This document shows positions 27,040 to 34,592 of a DNA stretch of 64,000 bases, in pieces (within the stretch, counting starts at the first letter, position 1; each line of letters starts with the position of its first letter). Under the pieces are notes generated by a model, which saw only the letters and a list, made by a program, of their open reading frames with translations, had not been told where the DNA came from and searched no databases. The DNA is taken from assembly GCF_002900095.1 (NCBI RefSeq), contig NZ_LLKN01000002.1, positions 1,736,001-1,800,000 on the forward strand, written 5' to 3'. The position numbers and the translations under genes are program-made. This DNA comes from Salegentibacter mishustinae (GTDB lineage: Bacteria; Bacteroidota; Bacteroidia; Flavobacteriales; Flavobacteriaceae).

Positions 27040-28053
27040 ATGAAGTATGTGGTATTTTTTTCAGAAAAAGATTTCAGCTCTTTTAAACTTGATCAATCTG
27101 CAGTTTTAAAAGATTGGCATTATGCTTATATCAATTCCTTGAAAATTCTAAGAAACTTTATAATTGAAAAAAAGCCTGAACTGATCATTTGGAAACATAC
27201 AACTAAAATTTCCTCTGAACTTTTTAATCTTACCCCAGAGCTTTATAATACCCAGTTACTTTCAATTATTTCTGAAGAAAGTCTTGAGACCTGGCAGCCA
27301 ATTCACAGCAAACACCATTATTTACCAGACTCCTTTTCCACCGTTGAAATCTTGAATAAAATTGATGCTTTGCTATGTCTTAATAATGAAGAAATTATTG
27401 AGAGTGAAAAAGCACAAAGGGGGTTAATTTCAAATATTGAGACTTTAAAAAATTATATAAAAGAAAAAGGAGAAGAGTTAACCTGGCATAAAAATAAAAT
27501 GATATTCAGGGAAAACAGGCATTCCAGCTTTATTTATCTCTTAAACAACGGCCTTGTGAAAACTTCCAGAATGGACCAGCTTGGAAAAGAATTAATCACC
27601 GGAATTTATCGTAATAATGAGTTGCTGGGCTTATATGGTTTTCAGAAAGATCCTATTTGCCCTGAAACTGCTACCACTCTAGAAGCTACCAAAATGTACC
27701 GTATCTTATACAAGGATTTTAAAGAAATACTTCAGGAAAACCCTGGCTTGAGCCTGGACCTGGCCCAACATTTAACCGACACTGTTTCGAGACTCAAATC
27801 ACAATTATTAGAGATGGCATATGCCTCGGTTCTAAAAAAAACTTCCAATACCATTCTTCAATTTGCCGATGATCTACAAAATCCAGATTTCCAGGGATTA
27901 AAAATCTCCAGAACCGATCTTGCAAGCATTGCCGGGATTTCTCCAGAAAGTTTTATACGAAGTCTTTCCTGCCTAAAGAAAGAAGGCATCATCTCAATAA
28001 AAGGAAAAAATATAAATATTTTGAACTCAGAAAAACTGCAACATATCACATAA
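27040..28053 (+). CDS. Crp/Fnr-family regulator with a degenerate receiver-like domain
   Basis: 337 residues. Residues 1-120 have a receiver-like strand/helix pattern (KYVVFFSEKDF, PELIIWKH, then LPDSFSTVEILNKIDALL) but no acidic pair and no phosphoacceptor Asp (WKH at that place). Residues about 145-260 form a cNMP-binding-like domain (KNKMIFRENRHSSFIYLLNNGLVKTSR). The C-terminus is a winged helix: ISRTDLASIAGISPESFIRSLSCLKKEG. Its recognition helix has Glu-x-x-x-Arg (ESFIR), the pattern that reads TGA in Crp/Fnr operators. There is no N-terminal cysteine cluster for an Fe-S centre. It stands in the middle of genes with TGA-N6-TCA operators and is the best candidate for their activator. Confidence 0.88.
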   Translation: MKYVVFFSEKDFSSFKLDQSAVLKDWHYAYINSLKILRNFIIEKKPELIIWKHTTKISSELFNLTPELYNTQLLSIISEESLETWQPIHSKHHYLPDSFSTVEILNKIDALLCLNNEEIIESEKAQRGLISNIETLKNYIKEKGEELTWHKNKMIFRENRHSSFIYLLNNGLVKTSRMDQLGKELITGIYRNNELLGLYGFQKDPICPETATTLEATKMYRILYKDFKEILQENPGLSLDLAQHLTDTVSRLKSQLLEMAYASVLKKTSNTILQFADDLQNPDFQGLKISRTDLASIAGISPESFIRSLSCLKKEGIISIKGKNINILNSEKLQHIT

Positions 28054-28082
28054 TTATAATATTTTGTTAAAAATTAATTTCT

Positions 28083-28125
28083 TGACATTTATCATTTTTT
28101 TTGAGTTCGTCTTCAGCTACTTTTA
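28083..28125 (+). promoter_or_regulatory. Fnr-type operator and promoter with no protein gene directly behind it
   Basis: Palindrome TGACATTTATCA at 28083-28094, centre 28088.5. The box TACTTTTA at 28118-28125 begins exactly 29.5 bp from the centre. Transcription would start near 28131. The following 200 bp have no credible gene and end in a hairpin, and hsp20 has its own operator behind that. Confidence 0.65.
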
Positions 28126-28130
28126 GCTTA

Positions 28131-28338
28131 ATAATCAACTGAAAATAATATAGAAATAATTTGATTTCTTTGCACTTATTAGAGTGAGAAGTCAAATTTA
28201 GAAGATATCAAAGGTATTTTTTAACCAGATATACAAATTTTACTTCGTGTAAGATCACTGATATCAACCAGGTGTTAAAGAGTAAACTTAATATCTTCTT
28301 AGGAAACAGGAGGCAATGGCTTCCTGTTTCTGTGTTTT
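28131..28338 (+). ncRNA. Candidate Fnr-controlled small RNA
   Basis: The predicted transcript begins after the promoter box at 28118-28125 and ends at a hairpin of 28303-28330: GAAACAGGAG pairs with CTTCCTGTTTC-side bases through about 11 bp (one G-U) around the loop CAATGG. A U-rich tail TGTGTTTT follows. About 208 nt. Reading frames inside are short (about 21 codons at most) and overlap the hairpin. An alternative is a long 5' leader of hsp20, but hsp20 has a separate operator at 28379 beyond the hairpin. No known RNA family was recognised. Confidence 0.5.
28303..28338 (+). terminator. Hairpin terminator of the candidate small RNA
   Basis: The stem 28303-28312 / 28320-28330 (AAACAGGAG against TTCCTGTTT, one wobble) is followed by TGTGTTTT. 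It is strong for this AT-rich DNA. The tail is an imperfect U-run, so efficiency is uncertain. Confidence 0.6.
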
Positions 28339-28378
28339 AGAGCCTTTCCTAAGCCACTTTAAAAATTATTCAAATAAC

Positions 28379-28421
28379 TGATTTTCATCATATTAATTCC
28401 TCTTTTTAGATTGTAATTTAA
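28379..28421 (+). promoter_or_regulatory. Fnr-type operator of hsp20
   Basis: Palindrome TGATTTTCATCA at 28379-28390, centre 28384.5. At 29.5 bp the sequence is TAATTTAA (28414-28421), a weaker match than the TAnnTTTA found behind the other sites. hsp20 starts at 28464. Confidence 0.55.
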
Positions 28422-28463
28422 GGTGCTTAAAAACCTAATTATTAACCATTAAATTTTAATGTT

Positions 28464-28943
28464 ATGTCTATCACTAAATCTGGTAATCGTAGAACTCCAG
28501 CAATAGGAAGTTCACTTTTAACTAATGATCCATTTTTTTCTGACTTAATGGATACTAAAAGAGGAATTTTTAATTTAAACCGTTTTTTTAATGGAGATTT
28601 TGACAAAGATCTATTTCCTGCATTAAATGTAAAGGAAAAAGAAAACGAGTTTGAAATTGAACTTGCAGCTCCCGGACTTTCAATAGATGACTTTAAAATC
28701 TTTATCGAAGATGGTATTTTATCAGTTTCTGCCGAAAAGGAAAATAAGATCGAAGAAGAAAAAGAAGGTTTTGTTAGAAAGGAGTTTAACTACAACAGCT
28801 TTTCCAGAAATATAAGTCTGCCAGAAGAAGTAGATATGGATAAAGAAGTAGAAGCCAAATACAAAGAAGGTATTTTAAAAATGAGCCTTAAGAAAAGAAA
28901 GACTGCAAAGGCTAAAAAAGCCAAAACGGTAAATGTATCTTAA
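28464..28943 (+). CDS. Hsp20/alpha-crystallin small heat-shock protein
   Basis: 159 residues. The alpha-crystallin domain spans about 50-145 (FPALNVKEKENEFEIELAAPGLSIDDFKIFIEDGILSVSAEKE, then FSRNISLPEEVD, then YKEGILKMSLKK). A Lys-rich tail (KAKKAKTVNVS) takes the place of the usual I-x-I motif. It holds unfolding proteins as an ATP-independent chaperone in the cytosol. It has its own Fnr-type operator and is followed by a perfect hairpin terminator, so it is transcribed alone. Its position next to usp and Fnr genes suggests induction by low oxygen or growth arrest, not only heat. Confidence 0.95.
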   Translation: MSITKSGNRRTPAIGSSLLTNDPFFSDLMDTKRGIFNLNRFFNGDFDKDLFPALNVKEKENEFEIELAAPGLSIDDFKIFIEDGILSVSAEKENKIEEEKEGFVRKEFNYNSFSRNISLPEEVDMDKEVEAKYKEGILKMSLKKRKTAKAKKAKTVNVS

Positions 28944-28948
28944 AAACG

Positions 28949-28985
28949 ATGCTGTCCCGAAAAATTTCGGGACAGCATTTTGTTT
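28949..28985. terminator. Bidirectional terminator between hsp20 and the WG-repeat gene
   Basis: ATGCTGTCCCGA and TCGGGACAGCAT are perfect inverted arms (28949-28960 and 28967-28978), followed by TTTGTTTTTTT. A-rich DNA on the other side would serve the convergent gene. Confidence 0.85.
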
Positions 28986-28987
28986 TT

Positions 28988-29611
28988 TTATAGTTTATGA
29001 ATTTTCCATTTTCCATTAGGTCCCTTCACGCTTACCATATTTTCTCCCAACCATTTTGCATTAATTGCAGGAGCTGTTCTTAATTTCTTCTTAGAAACTG
29101 TAACCGGAAAAGGCCCTTCCAAATACTTTACTACTTCCCCTTCTTTATTTAGAAGAACTACATCATATTTATAAGAAATAACCCCTTTACCTAGCAGTTG
29201 GTTTTTACCAAGTCTCTCTTCTTCAAGTTTTATGGCCAGCGCTTTGCCATTAGAAAAGTTACTTACATTAAGATATATTGGTTCGATAATGGTTTTTCCG
29301 CGGGTATTTATGAAGCCATAGTAATTAATACCATTTTCCTGCTTTTTGATAATGGCTCGTTCATCTTTTAATTGCGGGTATCGAATTCCCTCTACCCCAA
29401 TTTTTCCACTTTTTGGATCTTCATTAGAAATAAGGTCTTTTCTAAGTGAAACCACCATATCCCCTTTAGCATCTACAAATCCCCAGGTATCGCCTTGTTT
29501 CACAGCTGTAAACCCATTTTCCTGATTAGCTACAAAATCAAATTCTTTCGGTTCTTGCGCGAACAGCACAAATGGAATACTTATTAAGATTCCCAATATT
29601 AAATTTTTCAT
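28988..29611 (-). CDS. WG-repeat exported protein
   Basis: 207 residues. Signal peptide (about 1-19, FVLFAQ). WG-type repeats are visible: DTWGFVDAKGDMV, NYYGFINTRGKTIIEP and NGKWKIHKL. Such repeats build small beta-structures, and most members have no known function. Product is probably periplasmic or surface located. It faces the usp operon; each gene has its own Fnr-type operator in the 180-bp gap (29667-29678 for this gene, 29730-29741 for usp). Confidence 0.85.
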   Translation of the reverse strand: MKNLILGILISIPFVLFAQEPKEFDFVANQENGFTAVKQGDTWGFVDAKGDMVVSLRKDLISNEDPKSGKIGVEGIRYPQLKDERAIIKKQENGINYYGFINTRGKTIIEPIYLNVSNFSNGKALAIKLEEERLGKNQLLGKGVISYKYDVVLLNKEGEVVKYLEGPFPVTVSKKKLRTAPAINAKWLGENMVSVKGPNGKWKIHKL

Positions 29612-29635
29612 CTTTAAAAGTTTTAAAATTACCTT

Positions 29636-29678
29636 TAAATATAAGCCAAAAGCCTATGAATAAATATGATACACGTCA
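29636..29678 (-). promoter_or_regulatory. Fnr-type operator and promoter of the WG-repeat gene
   Basis: Palindrome TGATACACGTCA at 29667-29678, centre 29672.5. On the minus strand TATATTTA runs from 29643 to 29636, starting 29.5 bp from the centre. The first codon is at 29611. Confidence 0.7.
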
Positions 29679-29729
29679 TACTACACAAAAGCTATTTTAA
29701 CTGTAAAGGCCTTAAATTCAGAAACAAAC

Positions 29730-29772
29730 TGATTTTCCTCATAGTTTAAACTTACTTCTTGGATTAAATTTA
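29730..29772 (+). promoter_or_regulatory. Fnr-type operator and promoter of the usp operon
   Basis: Palindrome TGATTTTCCTCA at 29730-29741, centre 29735.5. TAAATTTA at 29765-29772 starts 29.5 bp from the centre. The first usp gene begins at 29792. Confidence 0.7.
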
Positions 29773-29791
29773 TAATTCAAAGGTTTAGAAA

Positions 29792-30646
29792 ATGAGAAAG
29801 ATAATTTTACCCACAGATTTTTCGGAAAATGCATATAATGCTTTGCGATATGCCTGCCAGCTTTTTAAGTATGAAAAAAGTGAATTAATTCTTTTACACG
29901 CTTACGCAGAAAAGGTTTATACCGATGAAAACTTGGTAAGCAACGAATTGATAGATGAGTTAAAAGCAGTCACTAAAAAGAAAGCAGAAACAGAACTGAC
30001 TGCAATAAGTTCAAAAATTCATGATGAGTTTTGCAATCCCAGGCATAGGATAAAATTGATCGCGGCTTTTGGTGATTTGGTAGATGAGGTAAACAATTTA
30101 GTGAATTCAGAAAATGCTGATCTTGTGGTGATGGGAACCCGAGGATTTACCAATAATAGTAAACTGGGAATTGGGAGTAATACCCTACTTGTGCTAAAAT
30201 ATGTGCAATGCCCTGTTTTGGCAATCCCTGCTAATTTTAAATACCAGGATCCGCAGAATATCCTATTCCCAACTAATTTTTTAATTCCGTATCAAAAAAG
30301 AGAATTAAAAGTTGTTGGGGAAATTGCTCGCGATTTCAATTCTAAAATTCACTTTCTATATTTATCTAAGCATAAAGCCACTTCTAACAGGCAAAAGGAC
30401 AACCTGGAATTTTTAAAACAACAATTCTACAATATTATTACAGAAGAACATCAACTAGATGAATCAATAAAGGAAAAGGCCATAGAAGATTTTATAGCAA
30501 CCAATGAAATAGATCTTCTGGTTATGGTAAATTCCCGTCACACCTATTTAGAAGATATGCTATTAACATCTACTATAGATAAAGTAGGCCTACATCCAAA
30601 AGTCCCGCTTCTTGCTTTACAAAATTTTAATAGGGAATGCACTTAA
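29792..30646 (+). CDS. Universal stress protein, double Usp domain (first of three)
   Basis: 284 residues with two Usp domains, about 1-145 and 150-284. The first starts MRKIILPTDFSENAYNALRYA and keeps the nucleotide-binding pattern G-x2-G-x9-G-S (MGTRG ... GS). The second domain lacks that pattern (VMVNSRHTYLEDMLLTSTIDK). Cytosolic, probably ATP-binding. It leads an operon of three such genes, an ATP-cone nuclease and a beta-CASP hydrolase under an Fnr-type operator. Stress survival in low oxygen is the likely role. Confidence 0.93.
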   Translation: MRKIILPTDFSENAYNALRYACQLFKYEKSELILLHAYAEKVYTDENLVSNELIDELKAVTKKKAETELTAISSKIHDEFCNPRHRIKLIAAFGDLVDEVNNLVNSENADLVVMGTRGFTNNSKLGIGSNTLLVLKYVQCPVLAIPANFKYQDPQNILFPTNFLIPYQKRELKVVGEIARDFNSKIHFLYLSKHKATSNRQKDNLEFLKQQFYNIITEEHQLDESIKEKAIEDFIATNEIDLLVMVNSRHTYLEDMLLTSTIDKVGLHPKVPLLALQNFNRECT

Positions 30647-30658
30647 AACTTAGAAATC

Positions 30659-31507
30659 ATGAAAAAAATACTCTTACCCACAGACTTTTCAGAGAACGCA
30701 TATAATGCCATTACCTATGCGCTTAAAGCATTCAAGGACGAAGAATGTAGATTTTACCTTCTAAATACCTACACCCCGGTTTTATACGATTCAGAATATA
30801 TTTTATACAACAGCACTCAACCCAATCTTGCTGAAGCTTACCAGAAAAATTCCCAAACAGGCTTAAAAAAAGTACAACGAAAGATTAAACGTGATTTCGA
30901 TAACCCAAATCATCATTTCGAAAAAATTTCGGCCTTTAATCTTTTAATAGACGAGATGAAAGAACAGGTGAAATCTAAAGAAATAGACCTGGTAGTAATG
31001 GGAACCCAGGGAGCCACCGGTGCCGAAGAGATCTTAATTGGCACCAACACGGTTCAGGCTATTAATAAACTAAAGGTTCCTCTGTTAACCATCCCTTCAG
31101 AATATGAATATAAACCACCTCTAAACATTTTATTTCCTACAGATTTTCAATTGCATTTTAGCGCTCCGCAATTGGAACCTATTTTAAATGTGGCAAAAAA
31201 TCATAACTCGAAACTCAATATTCTGCACATTTTCTTCGGAAAAGATCTTGATGAAAAACAGGAAGAAAATAAAAAGAACCTAAGTAAAGTTCTTGAAGAC
31301 TTTCCGCATCAATTCAATACAATTGAAGATAAAAGTGTAACGAAAGCCATCGAAAAATTTCAGGAGCAAAACACGGTAGATTTACTCTTTATGGTAAACA
31401 ATAAGCGTAGTTTTTTTGAGAACCTTTTGTTTAGACCGGTAGTCAATAAAATAGGTTTTCATATTAAAGTTCCATTTATGGTAATCCCATCAGGAAAATT
31501 CAGCTAA
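30659..31507 (+). CDS. Universal stress protein, double Usp domain (second of three)
   Basis: 282 residues, start MKKILLPTDFSENAYNAITYA. N-terminal domain with MGTQGATGAEEILIGT, i.e. the G-x2-G-x9-G-T nucleotide pattern; the C-terminal domain has lost it (FMVNNKRSFFENLLFRPVVNK). A clear paralogue of the gene 12 bp upstream; the two arose by duplication and have diverged strongly, by eye well under half identical outside the first 20 residues. Cytosolic. Same operon and regulation as its neighbours. Confidence 0.93.
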   Translation: MKKILLPTDFSENAYNAITYALKAFKDEECRFYLLNTYTPVLYDSEYILYNSTQPNLAEAYQKNSQTGLKKVQRKIKRDFDNPNHHFEKISAFNLLIDEMKEQVKSKEIDLVVMGTQGATGAEEILIGTNTVQAINKLKVPLLTIPSEYEYKPPLNILFPTDFQLHFSAPQLEPILNVAKNHNSKLNILHIFFGKDLDEKQEENKKNLSKVLEDFPHQFNTIEDKSVTKAIEKFQEQNTVDLLFMVNNKRSFFENLLFRPVVNKIGFHIKVPFMVIPSGKFS

Positions 31508-31509
31508 TT

Positions 31510-32343
31510 ATGAAAAATATACTCATCCCCACCGATTTTTCAGTCAATGCATGGAAAGCTACTGTTTATGCCTTTAGTTTATTTCAGAATGACTTGTGCA
31601 ATTTTTATTTTTTAAATGCCTGTAAACCTGAGTTCTATACACCAGATGTAAATGGTCACAGCTTATCTCAGGCAAAAGCCGAAAATAAAATTTTAATGGA
31701 AAAATTACTAAAGGAAGTTTCCATTATAAACAAAAACCCAAACCACAGGTTTAAATCTTTAATAGTGGGCTCCTGGCTGAATGATGCAATAATCGAGATT
31801 CAAAAAGATATAATTTTTGACCTTATTGTTATGGGAACACAAGGTGAGAACGAACCCGATGATAAGATTTTTGGGACCAACAGTATGAATGTGATAGAAA
31901 CGGTAGATCACATGCCAGTTTTACTAATTCCAGATCAAAGCGTGCACGTACCGGAAGTAAAAATGGAAATGGTATTAGCCACAAGGTTTGACAAATCTTT
32001 TTCTATCGCCGAAATCAATTTTCTAATCGATATGACCAAGAAATTTAAGGCCAGCATTAGAATTCTCTATATCCAGGATACCGAAGATCTTTCTGAAGAA
32101 CAGGAAAATAAAAAAGAAGAATTGCATGAACATTTTGAGAAAATTTCTCATAGTTTTCATACGTTAACCAACATTGAAGTTACTAAAGGGATTCATAGCT
32201 TTATTCAAAGTAGAAATAGCGATATATTAGTTTTAAACCATAAGAAAAGAGGTTTTTTCAGAAATCTTTTCTCTAAATCCTTACTCAAAGAATTAGGGAA
32301 AAAACCGCAAATTCCTATAATTTTTATGCCCGCAGATCTTTAA
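31510..32343 (+). CDS. Universal stress protein, double Usp domain (third of three)
   Basis: 277 residues, start MKNILIPTDFSVNAWKATVYA. The first domain keeps MGTQGENEPDDKIFGT; the second is degenerate (VLNHKKRGFFRNLFSKSLLKEL). It starts 3 bp after the previous usp gene, and 34 bp before the ATP-cone gene. It is the most diverged of the three. No membrane segment. Function by family: stress endurance, perhaps by ATP-dependent binding of partner proteins. Confidence 0.93.
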   Translation: MKNILIPTDFSVNAWKATVYAFSLFQNDLCNFYFLNACKPEFYTPDVNGHSLSQAKAENKILMEKLLKEVSIINKNPNHRFKSLIVGSWLNDAIIEIQKDIIFDLIVMGTQGENEPDDKIFGTNSMNVIETVDHMPVLLIPDQSVHVPEVKMEMVLATRFDKSFSIAEINFLIDMTKKFKASIRILYIQDTEDLSEEQENKKEELHEHFEKISHSFHTLTNIEVTKGIHSFIQSRNSDILVLNHKKRGFFRNLFSKSLLKELGKKPQIPIIFMPADL

Positions 32344-32377
32344 ATTCAAGAATTATTATTTCTGATAAAACACTAAA

Positions 32378-33214
32378 ATGGATATTTCCAACTTACAAGT
32401 TATTAAAGCTTCTGGCGAAAAAGCGAAGTTTTCTATTGATAGGGTTGCTGAGTCTCTAAGACGCTCTGGCGCCAATGATGAATTGATAAATAGCACCCTG
32501 GAAAAACTAAAAAGCGAGCTTTATGATGGTATCACTACCAAAGAAATTTATAATCGTGCATTTAGCTTGCTTAAGGAAGGAAATAAAACCAGTGCTTCAA
32601 AATATAAATTAAAGACCGCTATTTACGAATTGGGACCAACAGGTTTTCCTTTTGAAAAATTTATTGCCGCGCTATTAAGTCATAGTGGTTATAAAACCGA
32701 AACCGGGAAAATATACCAGGGCAAATGTGTAACTCATGAAATTGACGTTGAAGCTAAAAGCGATAAAAAATTGATATTGATAGAATGTAAATTTCACAAT
32801 GCCGGTAGAAACAGCGATGTGAAAATTCCTCTTTATATAGATTCAAGATTTCGAGATATAAAAAACTTTAGAAATAACGGGAAAAACAAACTGGATTTTG
32901 AGGAAGGTTGGGTAGTTACCAACACAAGGTTTACTGCAGATGCGATAAGATATGGTAAATGCAGTTATCTTAAACTATTAAGCTGGGATTATCCCGAAGG
33001 AGAAGGTATTAAAGATAGAATAGACAAATTGGGCTTATATCCAATTACTGTTTCTACCCTTCTTTCAGAAAGAGAAAAGAACTTTTTACTTAGCCGTGAT
33101 GTGGTTTTATGCCAGGAACTTATTAATGATACTTTTTACCTGGACCATTTAGGAATTCATAATCCTCGCAAAAAAAGGATTTTAAAAGAGATGGAAGAAC
33201 TTTGTAAACATTAA
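32378..33214 (+). CDS. ATP-cone domain fused to a PD-(D/E)XK nuclease
   Basis: 278 residues. Residues about 5-90 are an ATP-cone (VIKASGEKAKFSIDRVAESLRRSGA), the nucleotide-sensing domain of NrdR and class I/III ribonucleotide reductases. Residues about 95-200 are an Mrr-like restriction-endonuclease fold: HEIDVEAKSD and LILIECKFH give D...ExK, the metal-binding set. The last 70 residues are helical and may bind DNA. It may cut DNA in response to the (d)ATP level; that is inference. It sits between usp genes and a beta-CASP hydrolase, 4 bp before the latter. No methylase is near, so it is not a restriction system. Confidence 0.82.
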   Translation: MDISNLQVIKASGEKAKFSIDRVAESLRRSGANDELINSTLEKLKSELYDGITTKEIYNRAFSLLKEGNKTSASKYKLKTAIYELGPTGFPFEKFIAALLSHSGYKTETGKIYQGKCVTHEIDVEAKSDKKLILIECKFHNAGRNSDVKIPLYIDSRFRDIKNFRNNGKNKLDFEEGWVVTNTRFTADAIRYGKCSYLKLLSWDYPEGEGIKDRIDKLGLYPITVSTLLSEREKNFLLSRDVVLCQELINDTFYLDHLGIHNPRKKRILKEMEELCKH

Positions 33215-33218
33215 AGCT

Positions 33219-34592
33219 ATGGAAAATCAGGTGAAAATTCATTTCCTGGGGGCGGCTGGTACAGTAACCGGCTCTAAATTCCTTTTGGAAACATCGGAAT
33301 TAAATATTTTAATAGACTGCGGACTTTTCCAGGGAATTAAAAGTTTACGTGAACTCAACTGGAAAGATTTCCCTTTTGATCCCAAAAAGATAGACCTTAT
33401 ATTGTTAACCCACGGTCACCTGGACCATACCGGATATTTGCCACGCTTAGTAAAACAAGGTTATAAAAATCCAATTTTAGGCACACCTCCAAGCTTGGGA
33501 ATTGCTGAGGTGATATTAAACGATAGTGCGAAAATCCAGGAAGAAGATGCGGAAAGAGCTAACAAAGAAGAATACAGCAAACACGAACCCGCTTTACCTT
33601 TATATACTACAAAGGATGCCGAAAGAGCAATTGGTTTATTCCAAAGCATAAACCTGGATGAATGGTATCAAATTTCAGAAAATATAAAATATAGTTATCA
33701 GGCCAATGGTCATATCCTTGGATCGGCATTTATTGAACTGGATATTTTTAATAAACGTTTTGTTTTTTCAGGAGATATTGGGAGAAAAAAAGACTTACTT
33801 TTGGAACCGCCAAAGAAACCAGAAAAAGCCGATTATTTATTTTTGGAAAGCACCTACGGTGACAGGCTTCATCCAGAAGATGACTCAGATGAAATATTTA
33901 CTGAAGCTATAAAAGACACTATTAGAAATAATGGAAACCTAATTATTCCAAGTTTCGCTGTAGAACGTTTGCAGGGCATTATGTACAGGCTATATTTATT
34001 AATGAAATCAAACAGGATTCCCGAAATCACTATTTATATAGATAGCCCAATGGGAAACAAAGTGCTGGGCTTGTTTGAAAGATTTAGCAAATGGCACAAA
34101 GTAGATGCTGCTGAATTTCGAAAAATGCTTTCTTATTTTAATATTATCACTTCATACCGCGACACCTGGAAAACCATAGATGAAAAACGGACCAAGGTAG
34201 TAATTGCCGGAAGCGGTATGGTTACTGGCGGTAGGGTACTCACCTATTTACGCTATTTAATAGATAAGCCCGAAACTACTGTTTTATTAGCAGGCTACCA
34301 GGCCGAAGGTACACGAGGAAGGCAGTTGGAAAATGGAGCCGCCGAAATAAAGATCTTCGGAAAGTATTGCCCTGTAAAAGCAAAGGTTTTAAAAATCGAT
34401 AGTCTCTCTGCTCATGCAGATCAGCAAGAATTATTAGACTGGCTTTCAGAAATTAAAAATGTTCCGGAAAAGGTGTTCTTAATTCATGGCGAGCCTACAG
34501 CCTTAGATTCTCTAAGGGTCAAAATTAAAGATTTTTATAATGTTGAGGTGAATGTTCCGCAACTTCATGATATTGTAAGTTTAAAGCTTTAA
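33219..34592 (+). CDS. MBL-fold beta-CASP ribonuclease-like hydrolase
   Basis: 457 residues. Metallo-beta-lactamase core with LTHGHLDHTGYLP (H-x-H-x-D-H), then NGHILGSAF, FSGDIGR, the beta-CASP region (FAVERLQGIMYRLYLL ... IYIDSPMG), and the C-terminal LSAHADQQELLDWL and FLIHGEP. All metal ligands and CASP motifs of the CPSF73/YSH1-like group are present, so an RNA-cutting enzyme is likely. It ends the usp operon. Together with the ATP-cone nuclease it makes two nucleases in one stress operon, perhaps for RNA turnover in arrested cells. Confidence 0.88.
   Translation: MENQVKIHFLGAAGTVTGSKFLLETSELNILIDCGLFQGIKSLRELNWKDFPFDPKKIDLILLTHGHLDHTGYLPRLVKQGYKNPILGTPPSLGIAEVILNDSAKIQEEDAERANKEEYSKHEPALPLYTTKDAERAIGLFQSINLDEWYQISENIKYSYQANGHILGSAFIELDIFNKRFVFSGDIGRKKDLLLEPPKKPEKADYLFLESTYGDRLHPEDDSDEIFTEAIKDTIRNNGNLIIPSFAVERLQGIMYRLYLLMKSNRIPEITIYIDSPMGNKVLGLFERFSKWHKVDAAEFRKMLSYFNIITSYRDTWKTIDEKRTKVVIAGSGMVTGGRVLTYLRYLIDKPETTVLLAGYQAEGTRGRQLENGAAEIKIFGKYCPVKAKVLKIDSLSAHADQQELLDWLSEIKNVPEKVFLIHGEPTALDSLRVKIKDFYNVEVNVPQLHDIVSLKL

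Noticed and set aside
28316-28381. A 21-codon frame with AGGAGG near its ATG, inside the candidate small RNA
   Set aside because: The Shine-Dalgarno-like bases are only 2 nt from the ATG and the whole start lies in a strong hairpin; the frame runs across the terminator.
32378-33214. A restriction-modification system
   Set aside because: The Mrr-like nuclease has no methylase or specificity gene beside it and carries an ATP-cone.
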